From NCBI GenBank assembly GCA_049585795.1, contig JBAVAQ010000072.1:62001-126000 (forward strand): a stretch of 64,000 bases of DNA, written 5' to 3'. Shown in pieces: positions 33,190 to 41,693 of this stretch. Positions within the stretch are counted from its first letter, which is position 1. Every line of letters starts with the position of its first letter. A program made the translations under genes and the position numbers. The notes under the pieces were generated by a model. That model did no database searches and was not told the DNA's origin. It saw only the letters and a list, made by a program, of their open reading frames with translations. The stretch is from JABDBE01 sp049585795. GTDB lineage: Bacteria; Acidobacteriota; Terriglobia; Terriglobales; Acidobacteriaceae.

Positions 33190-33576
33190 ATGGCAGCGCA
33201 TCAGCCCACAGTTCGGATTCTCAAATCAATCGCGGGAGCAGTGCTCGCCGGGCTCGGGATGTTCATTCTGTATGCGAATACGGCCGGGGCTGTGGCCCAT
33301 TTGCGGCAGATCCTGGTGAGCGGGTCAGCCGCGCTGGGAGGATTGCCGGCTGCGATCCTGGTGCTCGTACAAACCGCATACGCTTATGCCGCGCTGCACC
33401 AGCAATCCGTGCATGGTTTCTTTCAGCAGGCGCTGGTATCGTCGCTCTGGCCATTGGTTCTGGTCATCTTCGGAACAGCATTGTCTCGGGACACGTTTAC
33501 TGAAAACTCAGGGCACCTGGAGAAAAATAACGATAAAGCCGTCGAGGTTGCTCGCCCTGGTGCGCAGCATAGGTAG
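33190..33576 (+). CDS. Small membrane protein, three helices
   Basis: 128 residues of unknown function. Hydrophobic helices: ~10-30 (IAGAVLAGLGMFILYANTAG), ~40-62 (GSAALGGLPAAILVLVQTAYAYAAL) and ~75-93 (SLWPLVLVIFGTALS). The start at 33190 is picked for the GGGAGG just upstream; the frame begins at 32989. The charged C-terminus is presumably cytosolic. No neighbours suggest a role. Confidence 0.6.
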   Translation: MAAHQPTVRILKSIAGAVLAGLGMFILYANTAGAVAHLRQILVSGSAALGGLPAAILVLVQTAYAYAALHQQSVHGFFQQALVSSLWPLVLVIFGTALSRDTFTENSGHLEKNNDKAVEVARPGAQHR

Positions 33577-33810
33577 ATGCCGCTGTCCGCGCGCTTTTTC
33601 GAGCCGTTGGTTCTTTTTGGAGTAAACCTGTCACGGGGGACGCGCGACGGTCCAAATTCGATTGGTTCGCGCGGCCGCATTAAATAGTTCCCTCTCCTGC
33701 CCACTGGTCGGACTACAATAGTGGTGCTGTAACCGCGAGCAGTCTCCATCCCCCAATTGATCGCAGTCGGCAGCTAGTTCAGCTCGGATCCCTTCGTGAA
33801 GGAGTACGAC

Positions 33811-34464
33811 GTGAAGGTTCGCGAGGCGATACATCACCGAAACGGAGCAGCACCTTCAACACTCTCCCGGCTGCACGATCCTGCAGGCAAGCGCGAGTCC
33901 CTGATCGTAGCGGCCACTAAACTTTTTGCCCGGCGCGGATATGAGGCAACCCGAACTGCCGAGATTGCGGCTCGCGCGGGTTGCGCGGAGGGTCTTATTC
34001 ATCGCTATTTCGGGGGTAAGAAGGGCCTGCTACTGGCGCTCATTCAGCAGCGGGTTTCGCGAGAAGTAGTGGAGTTGACGGACCAGTTGCCGCTGGCGCC
34101 TACGCTCGAAGAGGAAGTTCTTCAGTTGGTCGAATGGGAAGTCATGAATATGTGGCGCGATCGAGACTTCCTGCGCGTGACCATTTCGCGGGCTCTGGTG
34201 GAACCACGGGTAGGCAGCATCCTGAGCGAAGCGGGCTTGTCGCGGCATGTGCCGGCGTTCGTTCGGCGTCTTAAGCACTTTAAGCGGCGCCGATCGCTGT
34301 CCGAGGAAGAAATGGAAGGATTGGCCCAGGCGATCAAGACGATTGGTCTGGTATTTGGCTTCATGCGGCCAGTTCTCTTGCAGCAAGATCGCCGGGCTGC
34401 GAGGAATATGGCGACCACGATTGCAAGAATCATGGTTCTCGGTGTCTCTGAGTGCCCTGCCTAG
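33811..34464 (+). CDS. TetR-family transcriptional regulator
   Basis: 217 residues. The N-terminal TetR helix-turn-helix is clear (RESLIVAATKLFARRGYEATRTAEIAARAGCAEGLIHRYFGGKKGLLLALIQQ). The variable ligand domain follows (~75-217). GTG 33811 is preferred because AAGGAG lies six bases upstream; GTG 33796 is the frame's first start. The next plus-strand gene, a CPBP protease, follows ~90 bases later and may be a target, though no operator is visible. Confidence 0.9.
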   Translation: MKVREAIHHRNGAAPSTLSRLHDPAGKRESLIVAATKLFARRGYEATRTAEIAARAGCAEGLIHRYFGGKKGLLLALIQQRVSREVVELTDQLPLAPTLEEEVLQLVEWEVMNMWRDRDFLRVTISRALVEPRVGSILSEAGLSRHVPAFVRRLKHFKRRRSLSEEEMEGLAQAIKTIGLVFGFMRPVLLQQDRRAARNMATTIARIMVLGVSECPA

Positions 34465-34556
34465 CTCAGCCGTAGGCCACCCTTTTTTCTCAGGCTCGAT
34501 TGCTAGCTTTTTTCGCGCTGCCCGGATTTAGACAACTGCGGCTAAGATAATGCCCG

Positions 34557-35435
34557 GTGCAGAATGTGACCCCGGCAACGATCGCAGGGCTGGTGATGGA
34601 ACTCGCTCCCGCAGTGGCTTTCGGGTTTGCCGCAGAGCGGGTTACGCGAAGAGTACAACGTTGGCCGACGGCCGTACGCATCGCCCTTCCTGCGCTGTGC
34701 GTCTTGCCTTATGTTCTGGTTTCCATTTCTCAACATATTTTTCGATGGCAGTGGTTCGCGCTCTATGCTGTTCTGCCAATGGTAATTGCCTGGTTGCTGG
34801 AGCAGGCTGCGTCCGTCGATCCGGAGCAGCGCGGCGACTGGCGGGATGGCGTTATTCTCTTAGCCCTGGGGTTGGCGGTGGATTTGCGCTGGTTCGATGC
34901 CGCATGGCCTGCCGGACTGCGCGCCTTAAACGAATTGCTGCTGGTTGACATTGGTTTGTACGGGTTTCTCGCGATCCGCGGGCTTACTGGAACGGGTTTC
35001 GATTTTCACTTGCGCTGGAGCGACTGGAAGAGCGGATTGCGCGAGCTTGTCTTCTTCATGCCTCTGGTTTTGACCCTGGGCTTGGCGCTCGGTTTTATCC
35101 ATCCCCATGCCGACCTGCCGTCGGTAGGCTCGGCCGTGGTGCGATGGGCGCTGATATTTCTCTTCACCGCCCTGCCGGAAGAACTGTTCTTTCGCGGGTG
35201 GGTACAGAATCTGCTCGAACGCCGTGTGGGCCGGCGCGCTGCGCTGGTGATGGCGTCGGTACTGTTTGGACTTTCGCACTTCAACAAGCGATCGGCGCAT
35301 TTCAATTGGCACTACGTCTTACTAGCTTCGATCGCGGGTATTTTCTACGGACGGGCATGGCGCGAACACCGTCGCGTAGCCGCCTCGACGATTACCCACG
35401 CCAGCGTCGATTGGCTATGGGGACTGTGGTTCTAG
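34557..35435 (+). CDS. CPBP (CAAX-type) intramembrane metalloprotease
   Basis: 292 residues with several transmembrane helices. The CPBP motifs are intact: PEELFFRGWVQNLL (EExxxR type), then FGLSHFNK with His, and HASVDW with His/Asp near the C-terminus. Family members cleave membrane peptides or modify envelope proteins; many sit near regulators. The start is GTG 34557. The preceding TetR gene may control it. Confidence 0.85.
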   Translation: MQNVTPATIAGLVMELAPAVAFGFAAERVTRRVQRWPTAVRIALPALCVLPYVLVSISQHIFRWQWFALYAVLPMVIAWLLEQAASVDPEQRGDWRDGVILLALGLAVDLRWFDAAWPAGLRALNELLLVDIGLYGFLAIRGLTGTGFDFHLRWSDWKSGLRELVFFMPLVLTLGLALGFIHPHADLPSVGSAVVRWALIFLFTALPEELFFRGWVQNLLERRVGRRAALVMASVLFGLSHFNKRSAHFNWHYVLLASIAGIFYGRAWREHRRVAASTITHASVDWLWGLWF

Positions 35436-35674
35436 GGCGCATCCGGACAAAAATTAAACACTTTACTTTTTGTGAGGGTTTTTCTTCGTGTTGGTCGCTT
35501 TATAGAGCAGGGGGAAATTTCCATCCGGGATGCGCGCCCTACAGCCTAGCGCCTGTTCGGGGGATCATGCGTGAGGGGGCTCTTGCAGTTCGCATCCTCG
35601 GGGTGGTTGGTGATCCTTTTTTCCGCTTCGGCTGCGCCTCAATTACAATCGGTTTCGTTCTTGCTAACACTCCA

Positions 35675-36673
35675 ATGAGACTTGCACAGATTGTTTCTGC
35701 GCTGGGCGCGCGCCTGGAAAACGGCTCGCCCGATACCGAAATCACAGGCGTGGCTGGAATTGAAGAAGCTGGCCCTGGCCAACTTACCTTCGTGGCGAAC
35801 CCCAAGTACTCGGCTGCGGCTCGGAAGACGAAAGCATCTGCCGTCATTGTTGCTGAGGACTTCCCTGCTCTCGCGACTGCGATGGTGCGGAGCAAGAATC
35901 CGTATTTGGCTTTCGCGCGTGCCGTCGCTCTGTTTCACCCCGTTCATCAATACGCCCCCGGAATTCACCCCACGGCAGTCATTCACGGCTCTGCACGGAT
36001 CGGCGCAGGCGCGCACATCGGACCATACGTCGTGATCGACGAAGACGTCGAGATTGGGAGGGACGCCGTGCTGCTGGCGCAGGTCGTCATTTATCGTGGC
36101 GTGAAAATCGGCGATCACTTTATGGCTCACGCTCACGCGGTGGTTCGCGAACATTGCCGCTTGGGAAATAACGTGCTGCTGCAGAATGGCGCGGTCATTG
36201 GCGCGGATGGCTTCGGTTTCGCGAAAGACGATCTCGGCCACTGGCATAAAATCCCACAGCCGATGCCGGTCGTTATTGAAGACGGCGTGGAGATTCAGGC
36301 CAATTCGTGCATCGACCGCGCCAGCGTTGGCGAAACCCACATTGCCAGCGGCACGAAGATCGACAATCTCGTGCAGGTCGGTCATGGCTCACACATCGGA
36401 GAACATTCGCTGCTGGCATCGCAAGTCGGCCTTGCCGGTTCGACTGAGGTAGGGAACAACGTCATTTTGACCGGGCAAGTCGGAGTCGTGGGCCATTGCA
36501 AGATTGGCGATGGCGCCATCGTCACTCCGCAAAGCGGAGTTGCGGGCGACATTGAGCCCGGAGCGATTGTCAGCGGGGCTCCGGCGGTCGATCACAAATT
36601 GTGGCTGAAGTATTCTGCGTTGCTAAGCAGATTGCCTGAAATCGCGAAAGCCGTTCGGGTGAAAAAAGGCTAG
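35675..36673 (+). CDS. lpxD: UDP-3-O-(3-hydroxyacyl)glucosamine N-acyltransferase
   Basis: 332 residues from ATG 35675, where LpxD similarity starts (RLAQIVSALGARLENGSPDTEITGVAGIEEA); 177 upstream codons in the same frame are non-family. The left-handed beta-helix hexapeptide repeats run from ~105 to 300 (IGAGAHIGPYVVIDEDVEIGRDAVLLAQVVIYRGVKIGD). The catalytic His lies in HAHAVVREH or QVGHGSHIGEH. It performs the third step of lipid A synthesis, implying an LPS-bearing outer membrane. No other lpx genes are next to it. Confidence 0.93.
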   Translation: MRLAQIVSALGARLENGSPDTEITGVAGIEEAGPGQLTFVANPKYSAAARKTKASAVIVAEDFPALATAMVRSKNPYLAFARAVALFHPVHQYAPGIHPTAVIHGSARIGAGAHIGPYVVIDEDVEIGRDAVLLAQVVIYRGVKIGDHFMAHAHAVVREHCRLGNNVLLQNGAVIGADGFGFAKDDLGHWHKIPQPMPVVIEDGVEIQANSCIDRASVGETHIASGTKIDNLVQVGHGSHIGEHSLLASQVGLAGSTEVGNNVILTGQVGVVGHCKIGDGAIVTPQSGVAGDIEPGAIVSGAPAVDHKLWLKYSALLSRLPEIAKAVRVKKG

Positions 36674-36864
36674 TACCAGTTTGATAATTGATTTTGAGCG
36701 AGGGCCAGCCGCAAGCCGTGACATACGTCGCCCTTTCGTAGAGACAGGGCTTGACACCGCAAACCGGACGGGACAAAATTTGTGAACCCGTAGAGACGCG
36801 TCTTGCCGCGTCTCCGCTGTGCAGTGAAACTGCTCGTCTGTGCGATTGATGCAGGAGTTGTGTT
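36674..36864. other. Spacer with two GTAGAGAC-type motifs
   Basis: Holds CGTAGAGACAGGGC near 36737 and the hairpin at 36793-36814. No gene is seen. Confidence 0.4.
36793..36814. repeat. GTAGAGAC-family hairpin
   Basis: GAGACGCG/CGCGTCTC with the loop TCTTGC, 50 bases before the winged-helix gene start. Confidence 0.5.
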
Positions 36865-37338
36865 GTGCCGGAGAAGACGATCCGCTTCGACGATTTCCAG
36901 CTGGATTACAGCCGCTTTCAGCTTTGTCGCCGTGGCATCCCGATTCGGCTGGAGGGTTTGCCGCTGCAATTGCTCATGTTTCTAGTCGAAAAAAGGGGGC
37001 AATTGGTCACGCGCGAGCAAATCTCCTCCGAGTTGTGGAGCAAGGACGTGTTCGTCGACGTCGAACAGGGAATCAATACCGCCATCCGCAAGATTCGCCG
37101 CGCTCTGGCGGATGATGCCGGCGAGCCGCAGTACCTCCAGACTGTAGTTGGCCGGGGCTACCGCTTCGTCGCGCCTACCGCCGAAGAAAATGGCAGCAGC
37201 CGGCCGCCAGCCGAAGCCTTTGTGGTTTCCGCTGAAGAACTGGGGCGCGCCATCATGACCGCAGCCGGGTTGGATCCAGAAAACCCCCGAGGAACCTCGA
37301 AGGCTTCCGCCGACGACCGGCCGAAGTCTGATACCTAA
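36865..37338 (+). CDS. Stand-alone winged-helix (OmpR/ToxR-type) transcription factor
   Basis: 157 residues. The N-terminal ~105 residues form an OmpR/PhoB-type winged helix (IRFDDFQLDYSRFQLCRRG, LLMFLVEKRGQLVTREQISSELW, VEQGINTAIRKIRRALADDAGEPQYLQTVVGRGYRF). It lacks a receiver, and the C-terminal ~50 residues are polar without a transmembrane segment, unlike CadC/ToxR. Such acidobacterial proteins often carry larger C-terminal TPR or kinase domains; this one appears truncated to DNA-binding only. GTG 36865 has AGGAG upstream. Confidence 0.78.
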   Translation: MPEKTIRFDDFQLDYSRFQLCRRGIPIRLEGLPLQLLMFLVEKRGQLVTREQISSELWSKDVFVDVEQGINTAIRKIRRALADDAGEPQYLQTVVGRGYRFVAPTAEENGSSRPPAEAFVVSAEELGRAIMTAAGLDPENPRGTSKASADDRPKSDT

Positions 37339-37505
37339 TCGCAGCAGCTAAAGACCACCCCAGAACCTCATTCGTCTTCAGATCGCTTCAGATCAATTCA
37401 GACCATCTCCATGGACACCGCCTGCGATCCGGGGCAATATCGCATCCATGATTTCTTCCCGGTAACTTCCAGGAGTCGAGATCAATCCATTACAGAGGTG
37501 ATTTG

Positions 37506-37973
37506 ATGAACGGAATAAAAAAGATCGGACCCCACAGACTACTGGCATCCTCGGCAATGCTATTTGGTGCGATGTTTACGATCATGTTGCTCCCGGCTTA
37601 TGGCCAGCAGGACGTCAGTCCGGACTGGTATGACCCCGCACCAAGCGCGGTCGTTCATCCTGCGCAGGCGCCGGCGGTGGCTCACTCTTCTCAATCGTCG
37701 GTAGCCACGCATCAGTATCAACAGACGGCGAAGTCTTTGTCGCCGGCGGCGAATGCGAGCAAGGCTCATGTGAAGGACGCACAACTCGATCAACGCAGCC
37801 ATAACGCTGCGCGAAAAATGGCTAGGGTTCCGTCTGTTGGATTGGTGGCGTGCGCGGAACCCACGGCGCTGCATGCAAACCAGCACGAGTGTTCCGCCGA
37901 AGACGACCTGGCCTATCAACCCGTCGCTTCGGTAGAAAGATCGGCTGGATCGGCCTCGGCTGAGCGGCGCTGA
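37506..37973 (+). CDS. Secreted Ala/Ser/His-rich hypothetical protein
   Basis: 155 residues. A signal peptide is likely (LLASSAMLFGAMFTIMLLPAYG) and the mature part is low-complexity (APSAVVHPAQAPAVAHSSQSS...), with a Cys-containing end (LVACAEPTALHANQHECSAED). No domain is visible. AGAGGTG is a good site for ATG 37506. It is followed by repeat sequences. Confidence 0.5.
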   Translation: MNGIKKIGPHRLLASSAMLFGAMFTIMLLPAYGQQDVSPDWYDPAPSAVVHPAQAPAVAHSSQSSVATHQYQQTAKSLSPAANASKAHVKDAQLDQRSHNAARKMARVPSVGLVACAEPTALHANQHECSAEDDLAYQPVASVERSAGSASAERR

Positions 37974-38035
37974 AGTAACCATCACCCTCGGGCCCGGATT
38001 ACGCCATACAGGAGCCGATCGAGGTGATGGTTGTA

Positions 38036-38080
38036 CCGCGCGAGATCCTTCGTGGCCTTTCGGCCACTCAGGATGACGTC
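38036..38080. repeat. AGGATGAC-family repeat, copy 4
   Basis: CGCGCGAGATCCTTCG, then TGGCCTTTCGGCCA hairpin, then CTCAGGATGACGT. Paired with an inverted copy 40 bases further. Confidence 0.65.
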
Positions 38081-38118
38081 TGAGCGAAAAGGTTTTTGCA
38101 GATGAGAGCCGAAAGACG

Positions 38119-38164
38119 TTCATCCTGAAACCGGCTTTAGCCGGATGAAGGATCTTGCGCGGAT
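38119..38164. repeat. AGGATGAC-family repeat, inverted copy 5
   Basis: Reverse complement reads GCGCAAGATCCTTC...CCGGCTAAAGCCGG...TTTCAGGATGA. With copy 4 it forms an inverted pair between the secreted hypothetical and the plsC 3' end. Confidence 0.6.
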
Positions 38165-38215
38165 CGGGAGGGGCTCACGACTTCGGCAACGTCCCCGACC
38201 GGATCGGAATATATT

Positions 38216-38968
38216 TCAAGCCGACGCTTTTCCTTCGTGAACGCCAGTGTCTTCTGTGGTTGTCTCTTGGAGTTCAGGCGGCAAGCCGCTGTTAATGACT
38301 TTCCGGACTTTCGCCATCAGGCAGTCGCGGTTGCCGAAATCGTTCGGTTCGATCGGCGGGTGAAAGATTGCGGTGACAATCCCCGGCTTGATCGCAAATC
38401 TTCTCTTGGGCATAACGTAGTGGGAGCCTACGATGGTTACCGGCACAATCGGCACACGGCACTCTTCGGCCAAATAAAACGGCCCTTTCTTGAAGGGCAG
38501 AAGCTTGCCATCGAAGGAGCGGTGACCCTCGACATAAACGGCCATGTTGATGCCTTGACGGATTACATCCGCCGCGCCCCGGACTGCAGCAATTCCCGAT
38601 TCGCGGTTCCCACGATCCACCGGTACGAGCGATCCGAATCGCATGAGCCTCGCCAATACCGGAACTCGGAACAACTCTTTCTTGACCATGATCGACATGC
38701 GGCGCGGAATCAGCGGCATCAGGATCGGGGGATCAACATTGGAAACGTGATTGGCCATGAAGATGTAGGTACGGGCCGGATCGATCTTGTCCAGGCCGAC
38801 GGTCCGCACCTGGATTCCCGCGAGCCGAACCCCGGTGAATGCCCCCCACATGGTCATGCGATAGAGCATGCTGACGTCGCCCGTGATCAAAGTCCACGGA
38901 AAGCCGATCAATGCCGCGAAGGGCAGCAGTGCGGCCCAGAAGCCGAGCATCACAAAGGTGCGGATCAA
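38216..38968 (-). CDS. plsC: 1-acyl-sn-glycerol-3-phosphate acyltransferase (PlsC-like)
   Basis: 250 residues. The N-terminal hydrophobic segment (VMLGFWAALLPFAALIGFPW) precedes the acyltransferase motif NHVSNVDPPI (NHx4D) and motif III VYVEGHRSFDG, then VPIVPVTIVGSHYVM. Motif III usually reads FPEGTRS; here His replaces Thr, a variant whose effect is unclear. It acylates lysophosphatidate in phospholipid synthesis. It lies at the end of the minus-strand envelope run after mpl. Confidence 0.88.
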   Translation of the reverse strand: MIRTFVMLGFWAALLPFAALIGFPWTLITGDVSMLYRMTMWGAFTGVRLAGIQVRTVGLDKIDPARTYIFMANHVSNVDPPILMPLIPRRMSIMVKKELFRVPVLARLMRFGSLVPVDRGNRESGIAAVRGAADVIRQGINMAVYVEGHRSFDGKLLPFKKGPFYLAEECRVPIVPVTIVGSHYVMPKRRFAIKPGIVTAIFHPPIEPNDFGNRDCLMAKVRKVINSGLPPELQETTTEDTGVHEGKASA

Positions 38969-39071
38969 GGGTACTCGTCTCCGGACGGATGGGTTTCGTG
39001 TTTGAAGCAGGATAGTTGGAACATGTCGCCCCGGTTGTTTTTCTGCTATAGCGTGAAAGTGTCCATGTCGT

Positions 39072-40526
39072 TCAGCTCAAAATAAGCTTGTTCTCGGCAC
39101 TAGAACTTTGCGGCAGAACTGGACCAATCGATTTCAGGCGCTCGGGAAGTTTCTCGTAAATACCGCCGAATCCTCCGTTGGAAAGAATGGCAACAACATC
39201 GCCCGACCGCAACTCGGGAGCGATCAGTTGCACGATGCCGTCGACCGTAGGGACAATCCGCGCCCGCCGGCCGTGCTTCTGAATTTGCACCGCCACTGCT
39301 GCCAAGTCCAGGCGTTCGGCGTCGGGGATGGCTTCCGACTTGAAGACATTCGCGACAACGACTTCGTCAGCGAGTGCCAAGCTTTTCGCCAATTCGTTCT
39401 GCAACACGTTGCGCCGGAGTGTATTCGAGCGCGGCTCGAGAATGGTCCACAAGCGTGCTTCGGGATAGCTTGAGCGCAACGCTGTCAGGGTTCCCGCAAT
39501 GGCCGTGGGATGATGCGCGAAGTCGTCGATAATGGTTATGCCATTCACCTTGGCGCGGACTTCGAGCCGTCGCTTCACACTCTTGAAAGTTTTCAATGCG
39601 GCTGCAATCTCTTCGCGGGAAATACCGCATTGGGCGGCCATTGCGGCAGCGGCGGTAGCGTTCCACACGTTGTATTCGCCAGCTACGGCGTACTCGAAGT
39701 CGGCCCAAGGCTTTCCGTCGCGCACGACCGACCATGTGGTTCGTCCCGGTTCCAAATGCAGGCTGGTGATTCTCCAAGCTGCATTCGGGCTCGAACCATA
39801 CCGCTCCACCGGACAAAATGCGCGGGCCAGACAACGATCGAGGCTCGCGCCGCTATCGAAGGCAATGATACGGCCGCGGCGAGGAATAAGATTCACCAAG
39901 CGCTTGAAAGCAGTTTCGACTGCGTCGAGGTCTTTGTAAATATCGGCATGATCAAATTCCACCGAGGTCAGAATGATGGAGTCGGGAAAGTAATGCAGGA
40001 ATTTCGGACCTTTGTCGAAGAACGCCGTGTCGTACTCATCGCCTTCGAGGATGAAGTGCTTGCCTTGGCCCACTTGAAAGCTGCTGCCAAAGTTCTCCGC
40101 GATCCCGCCGATCAGAAAAGAGGGTTGTAAACCCGCGGTATGAAAAATCCACGCCAGCATGGAGGTCGTCGTGGTCTTGCCGTGAGTACCGGCAACGACG
40201 AGCACTTCTTTGCCGCGCAGAAATTCATCGTGAAGAATCTGGGGCAACGAACTGAACGGGATGCGTTGATCGAGTACGTGCTCCAGTTCCACGTTGCCGC
40301 GAGAGATGGCATTGCCAACGACCACCAGGTCGGGCGGAGGCTGCAGGTTCTGCACGGCGAATGGCGCAACGGGAATGTCGAGCAACGCCAGAAAATCTGA
40401 CATGGGCGGATACGCAGCAGTATCAGAACCGGTTACGCGAAAGCTGCGCCGCTGCAACATGCCGGCGAGCGACGCCATTGCCGTACCGCAGATCCCGATC
40501 AGGTGGATGTGTTTGTTATCAGGCAT
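39072..40526 (-). CDS. mpl: UDP-N-acetylmuramate:L-Ala-gamma-D-Glu-mDAP ligase
   Basis: 484 residues, Mur ligase family. The N-terminal dinucleotide-type domain (HLIGICGTAMASLAGML), the ATP site GTHGKTTTTSMLAW and the Mpl-characteristic GDEYDTAFFDKGPKFLHYFPDSIILTSVEFDHADIY favour Mpl over MurC. The C-terminal ligase domain has IIDDFAHHPTAIAGTL. It reattaches recovered tripeptide to UDP-MurNAc. The upstream gene ldcA (LD-carboxypeptidase) supplies the tripeptide, so the two form a recycling pair; a repeat lies between. Confidence 0.92.
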   Translation of the reverse strand: MPDNKHIHLIGICGTAMASLAGMLQRRSFRVTGSDTAAYPPMSDFLALLDIPVAPFAVQNLQPPPDLVVVGNAISRGNVELEHVLDQRIPFSSLPQILHDEFLRGKEVLVVAGTHGKTTTTSMLAWIFHTAGLQPSFLIGGIAENFGSSFQVGQGKHFILEGDEYDTAFFDKGPKFLHYFPDSIILTSVEFDHADIYKDLDAVETAFKRLVNLIPRRGRIIAFDSGASLDRCLARAFCPVERYGSSPNAAWRITSLHLEPGRTTWSVVRDGKPWADFEYAVAGEYNVWNATAAAAMAAQCGISREEIAAALKTFKSVKRRLEVRAKVNGITIIDDFAHHPTAIAGTLTALRSSYPEARLWTILEPRSNTLRRNVLQNELAKSLALADEVVVANVFKSEAIPDAERLDLAAVAVQIQKHGRRARIVPTVDGIVQLIAPELRSGDVVAILSNGGFGGIYEKLPERLKSIGPVLPQSSSAENKLILS

Positions 40527-40577
40527 ATTTCATTTCAGTCGTGTAGAGCAAACGCTATCGTCCGCTCGAATCTAAAG

Positions 40578-41558
40578 TCAAAGGCGGCGGACAGGAGTGT
40601 CCGCCCTACACGTGGCCGATTCCAGAATGCGAAGGCTGCCTTCATTTCTGCTCACATTGAGCGCTGCTGACACGCCGAACGGAAGCGTGATGTTGCGATG
40701 CGACACGTGACCGGAGCGCAAACCATACGCCACCGGAACGCCCAAGTCTCCGACGACGCGCAAGACAACTTCTTCCAAAGTGTAGCCTTGATCTTTGTTC
40801 TGCACGCAATCCAACATTTCGCCGAATATGATGCCGCGAACGCCTGCGAATTTACCCGCTAATTTCAGTTGCATCAACATGCGATCGATCTGATAAGGTT
40901 TCTCGGCCATGTCTTCGATGAACAATATGGTTCCCGCTGTGTGAATCTCATATGGCGTGCCCAACGAAGCCACCAGCATCGACAAACAGCCGCCATAGAG
41001 GATGCCTTCAGCGGAACCCGGCAACAAAGAGTTAGTTCCAGATTCTGGTCCAAAATTTACTTCCCAGGCAGAAGTCCCCCGGACTGCGGCGTCCCACGAG
41101 ACCAGATCGACCCCGTCGGGATTAGCGAAATCTTTTGTGACCATGGGACCGTGGAAGGTCACGAGGCCGACAGACTCCGTGATGCAGGTGAGCAGGCTGG
41201 TGATATCGCTGTAGCCGACGAAAATCTTGGGATGAGCTTTGATGGTCTCGACATTCAGAGTTTCAAGGAGATAGTTGGCGCCGTATCCACCGCGGGCGCA
41301 GACAATGGCGCGGACGTCATCGCGCGTGAACATTTCGTCGAGTTCGCGTGCCCTGCGATCTGCTGATCCGGCGAAATAGAGATCCTTCTCGAGAATGGAG
41401 TTGAAATAGAAAGGTTTGTATCCCATTCGTCGCAGTGACTGGCATCCGGCTTCGAGAAGCTCTGGTTTAATATTGCTGGCGGGAGCGATGATTCCGATGG
41501 TGTCGCCCAGCTGAAGCGCGGGCGGCTTGATGCGCGGAATGGCTGAGGTCGACGGCAT
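40578..41558 (-). CDS. ldcA: LD-carboxypeptidase (peptidase S66)
   Basis: 326 residues. The nucleophile elbow GYSDITSLL, ICARGGYGANYLLE, Glu in FIEDMAEKPYQIDRML and His in GHVSHRNITLPFG match the Ser-Glu-His triad of S66. It removes D-Ala4 from recycled tetrapeptides. The final ~10 residues (CRADTPVRRL) are encoded inside the dispersed repeat at 40584-40610, so the C-terminus seems to have been extended or replaced by the element. Downstream is mpl. Confidence 0.9.
   Translation of the reverse strand: MPSTSAIPRIKPPALQLGDTIGIIAPASNIKPELLEAGCQSLRRMGYKPFYFNSILEKDLYFAGSADRRARELDEMFTRDDVRAIVCARGGYGANYLLETLNVETIKAHPKIFVGYSDITSLLTCITESVGLVTFHGPMVTKDFANPDGVDLVSWDAAVRGTSAWEVNFGPESGTNSLLPGSAEGILYGGCLSMLVASLGTPYEIHTAGTILFIEDMAEKPYQIDRMLMQLKLAGKFAGVRGIIFGEMLDCVQNKDQGYTLEEVVLRVVGDLGVPVAYGLRSGHVSHRNITLPFGVSAALNVSRNEGSLRILESATCRADTPVRRL
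40584..40610. repeat. GCGGACACTCCTG repeat, copy 2 (within ldcA 3' end)
   Basis: Core GGCGGACA-GGAG-TGTCCGCC is a perfect 8-bp-arm hairpin; it overlaps the last codons of ldcA. Its reverse complement matches 28741-28767 with three mismatches. Confidence 0.7.
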
Positions 41559-41693
41559 GGCATCAACGTCTTCGGACGGTCAATCTTAACAGGCTGCGAA
41601 AAACTCGATTTGTTACTTCGGTGACGGTTGAGCGTCGATAACTGCCGAGCTTAACTCGGCTGCCCAGCCGGGGCGTCCGGGCCAGCGTGTCCT

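Noticed and set aside
35144..35674. 177-codon N-terminal extension of lpxD
   Set aside because: Overlaps the CPBP protease gene and lacks LpxD similarity; translation should begin at 35675.
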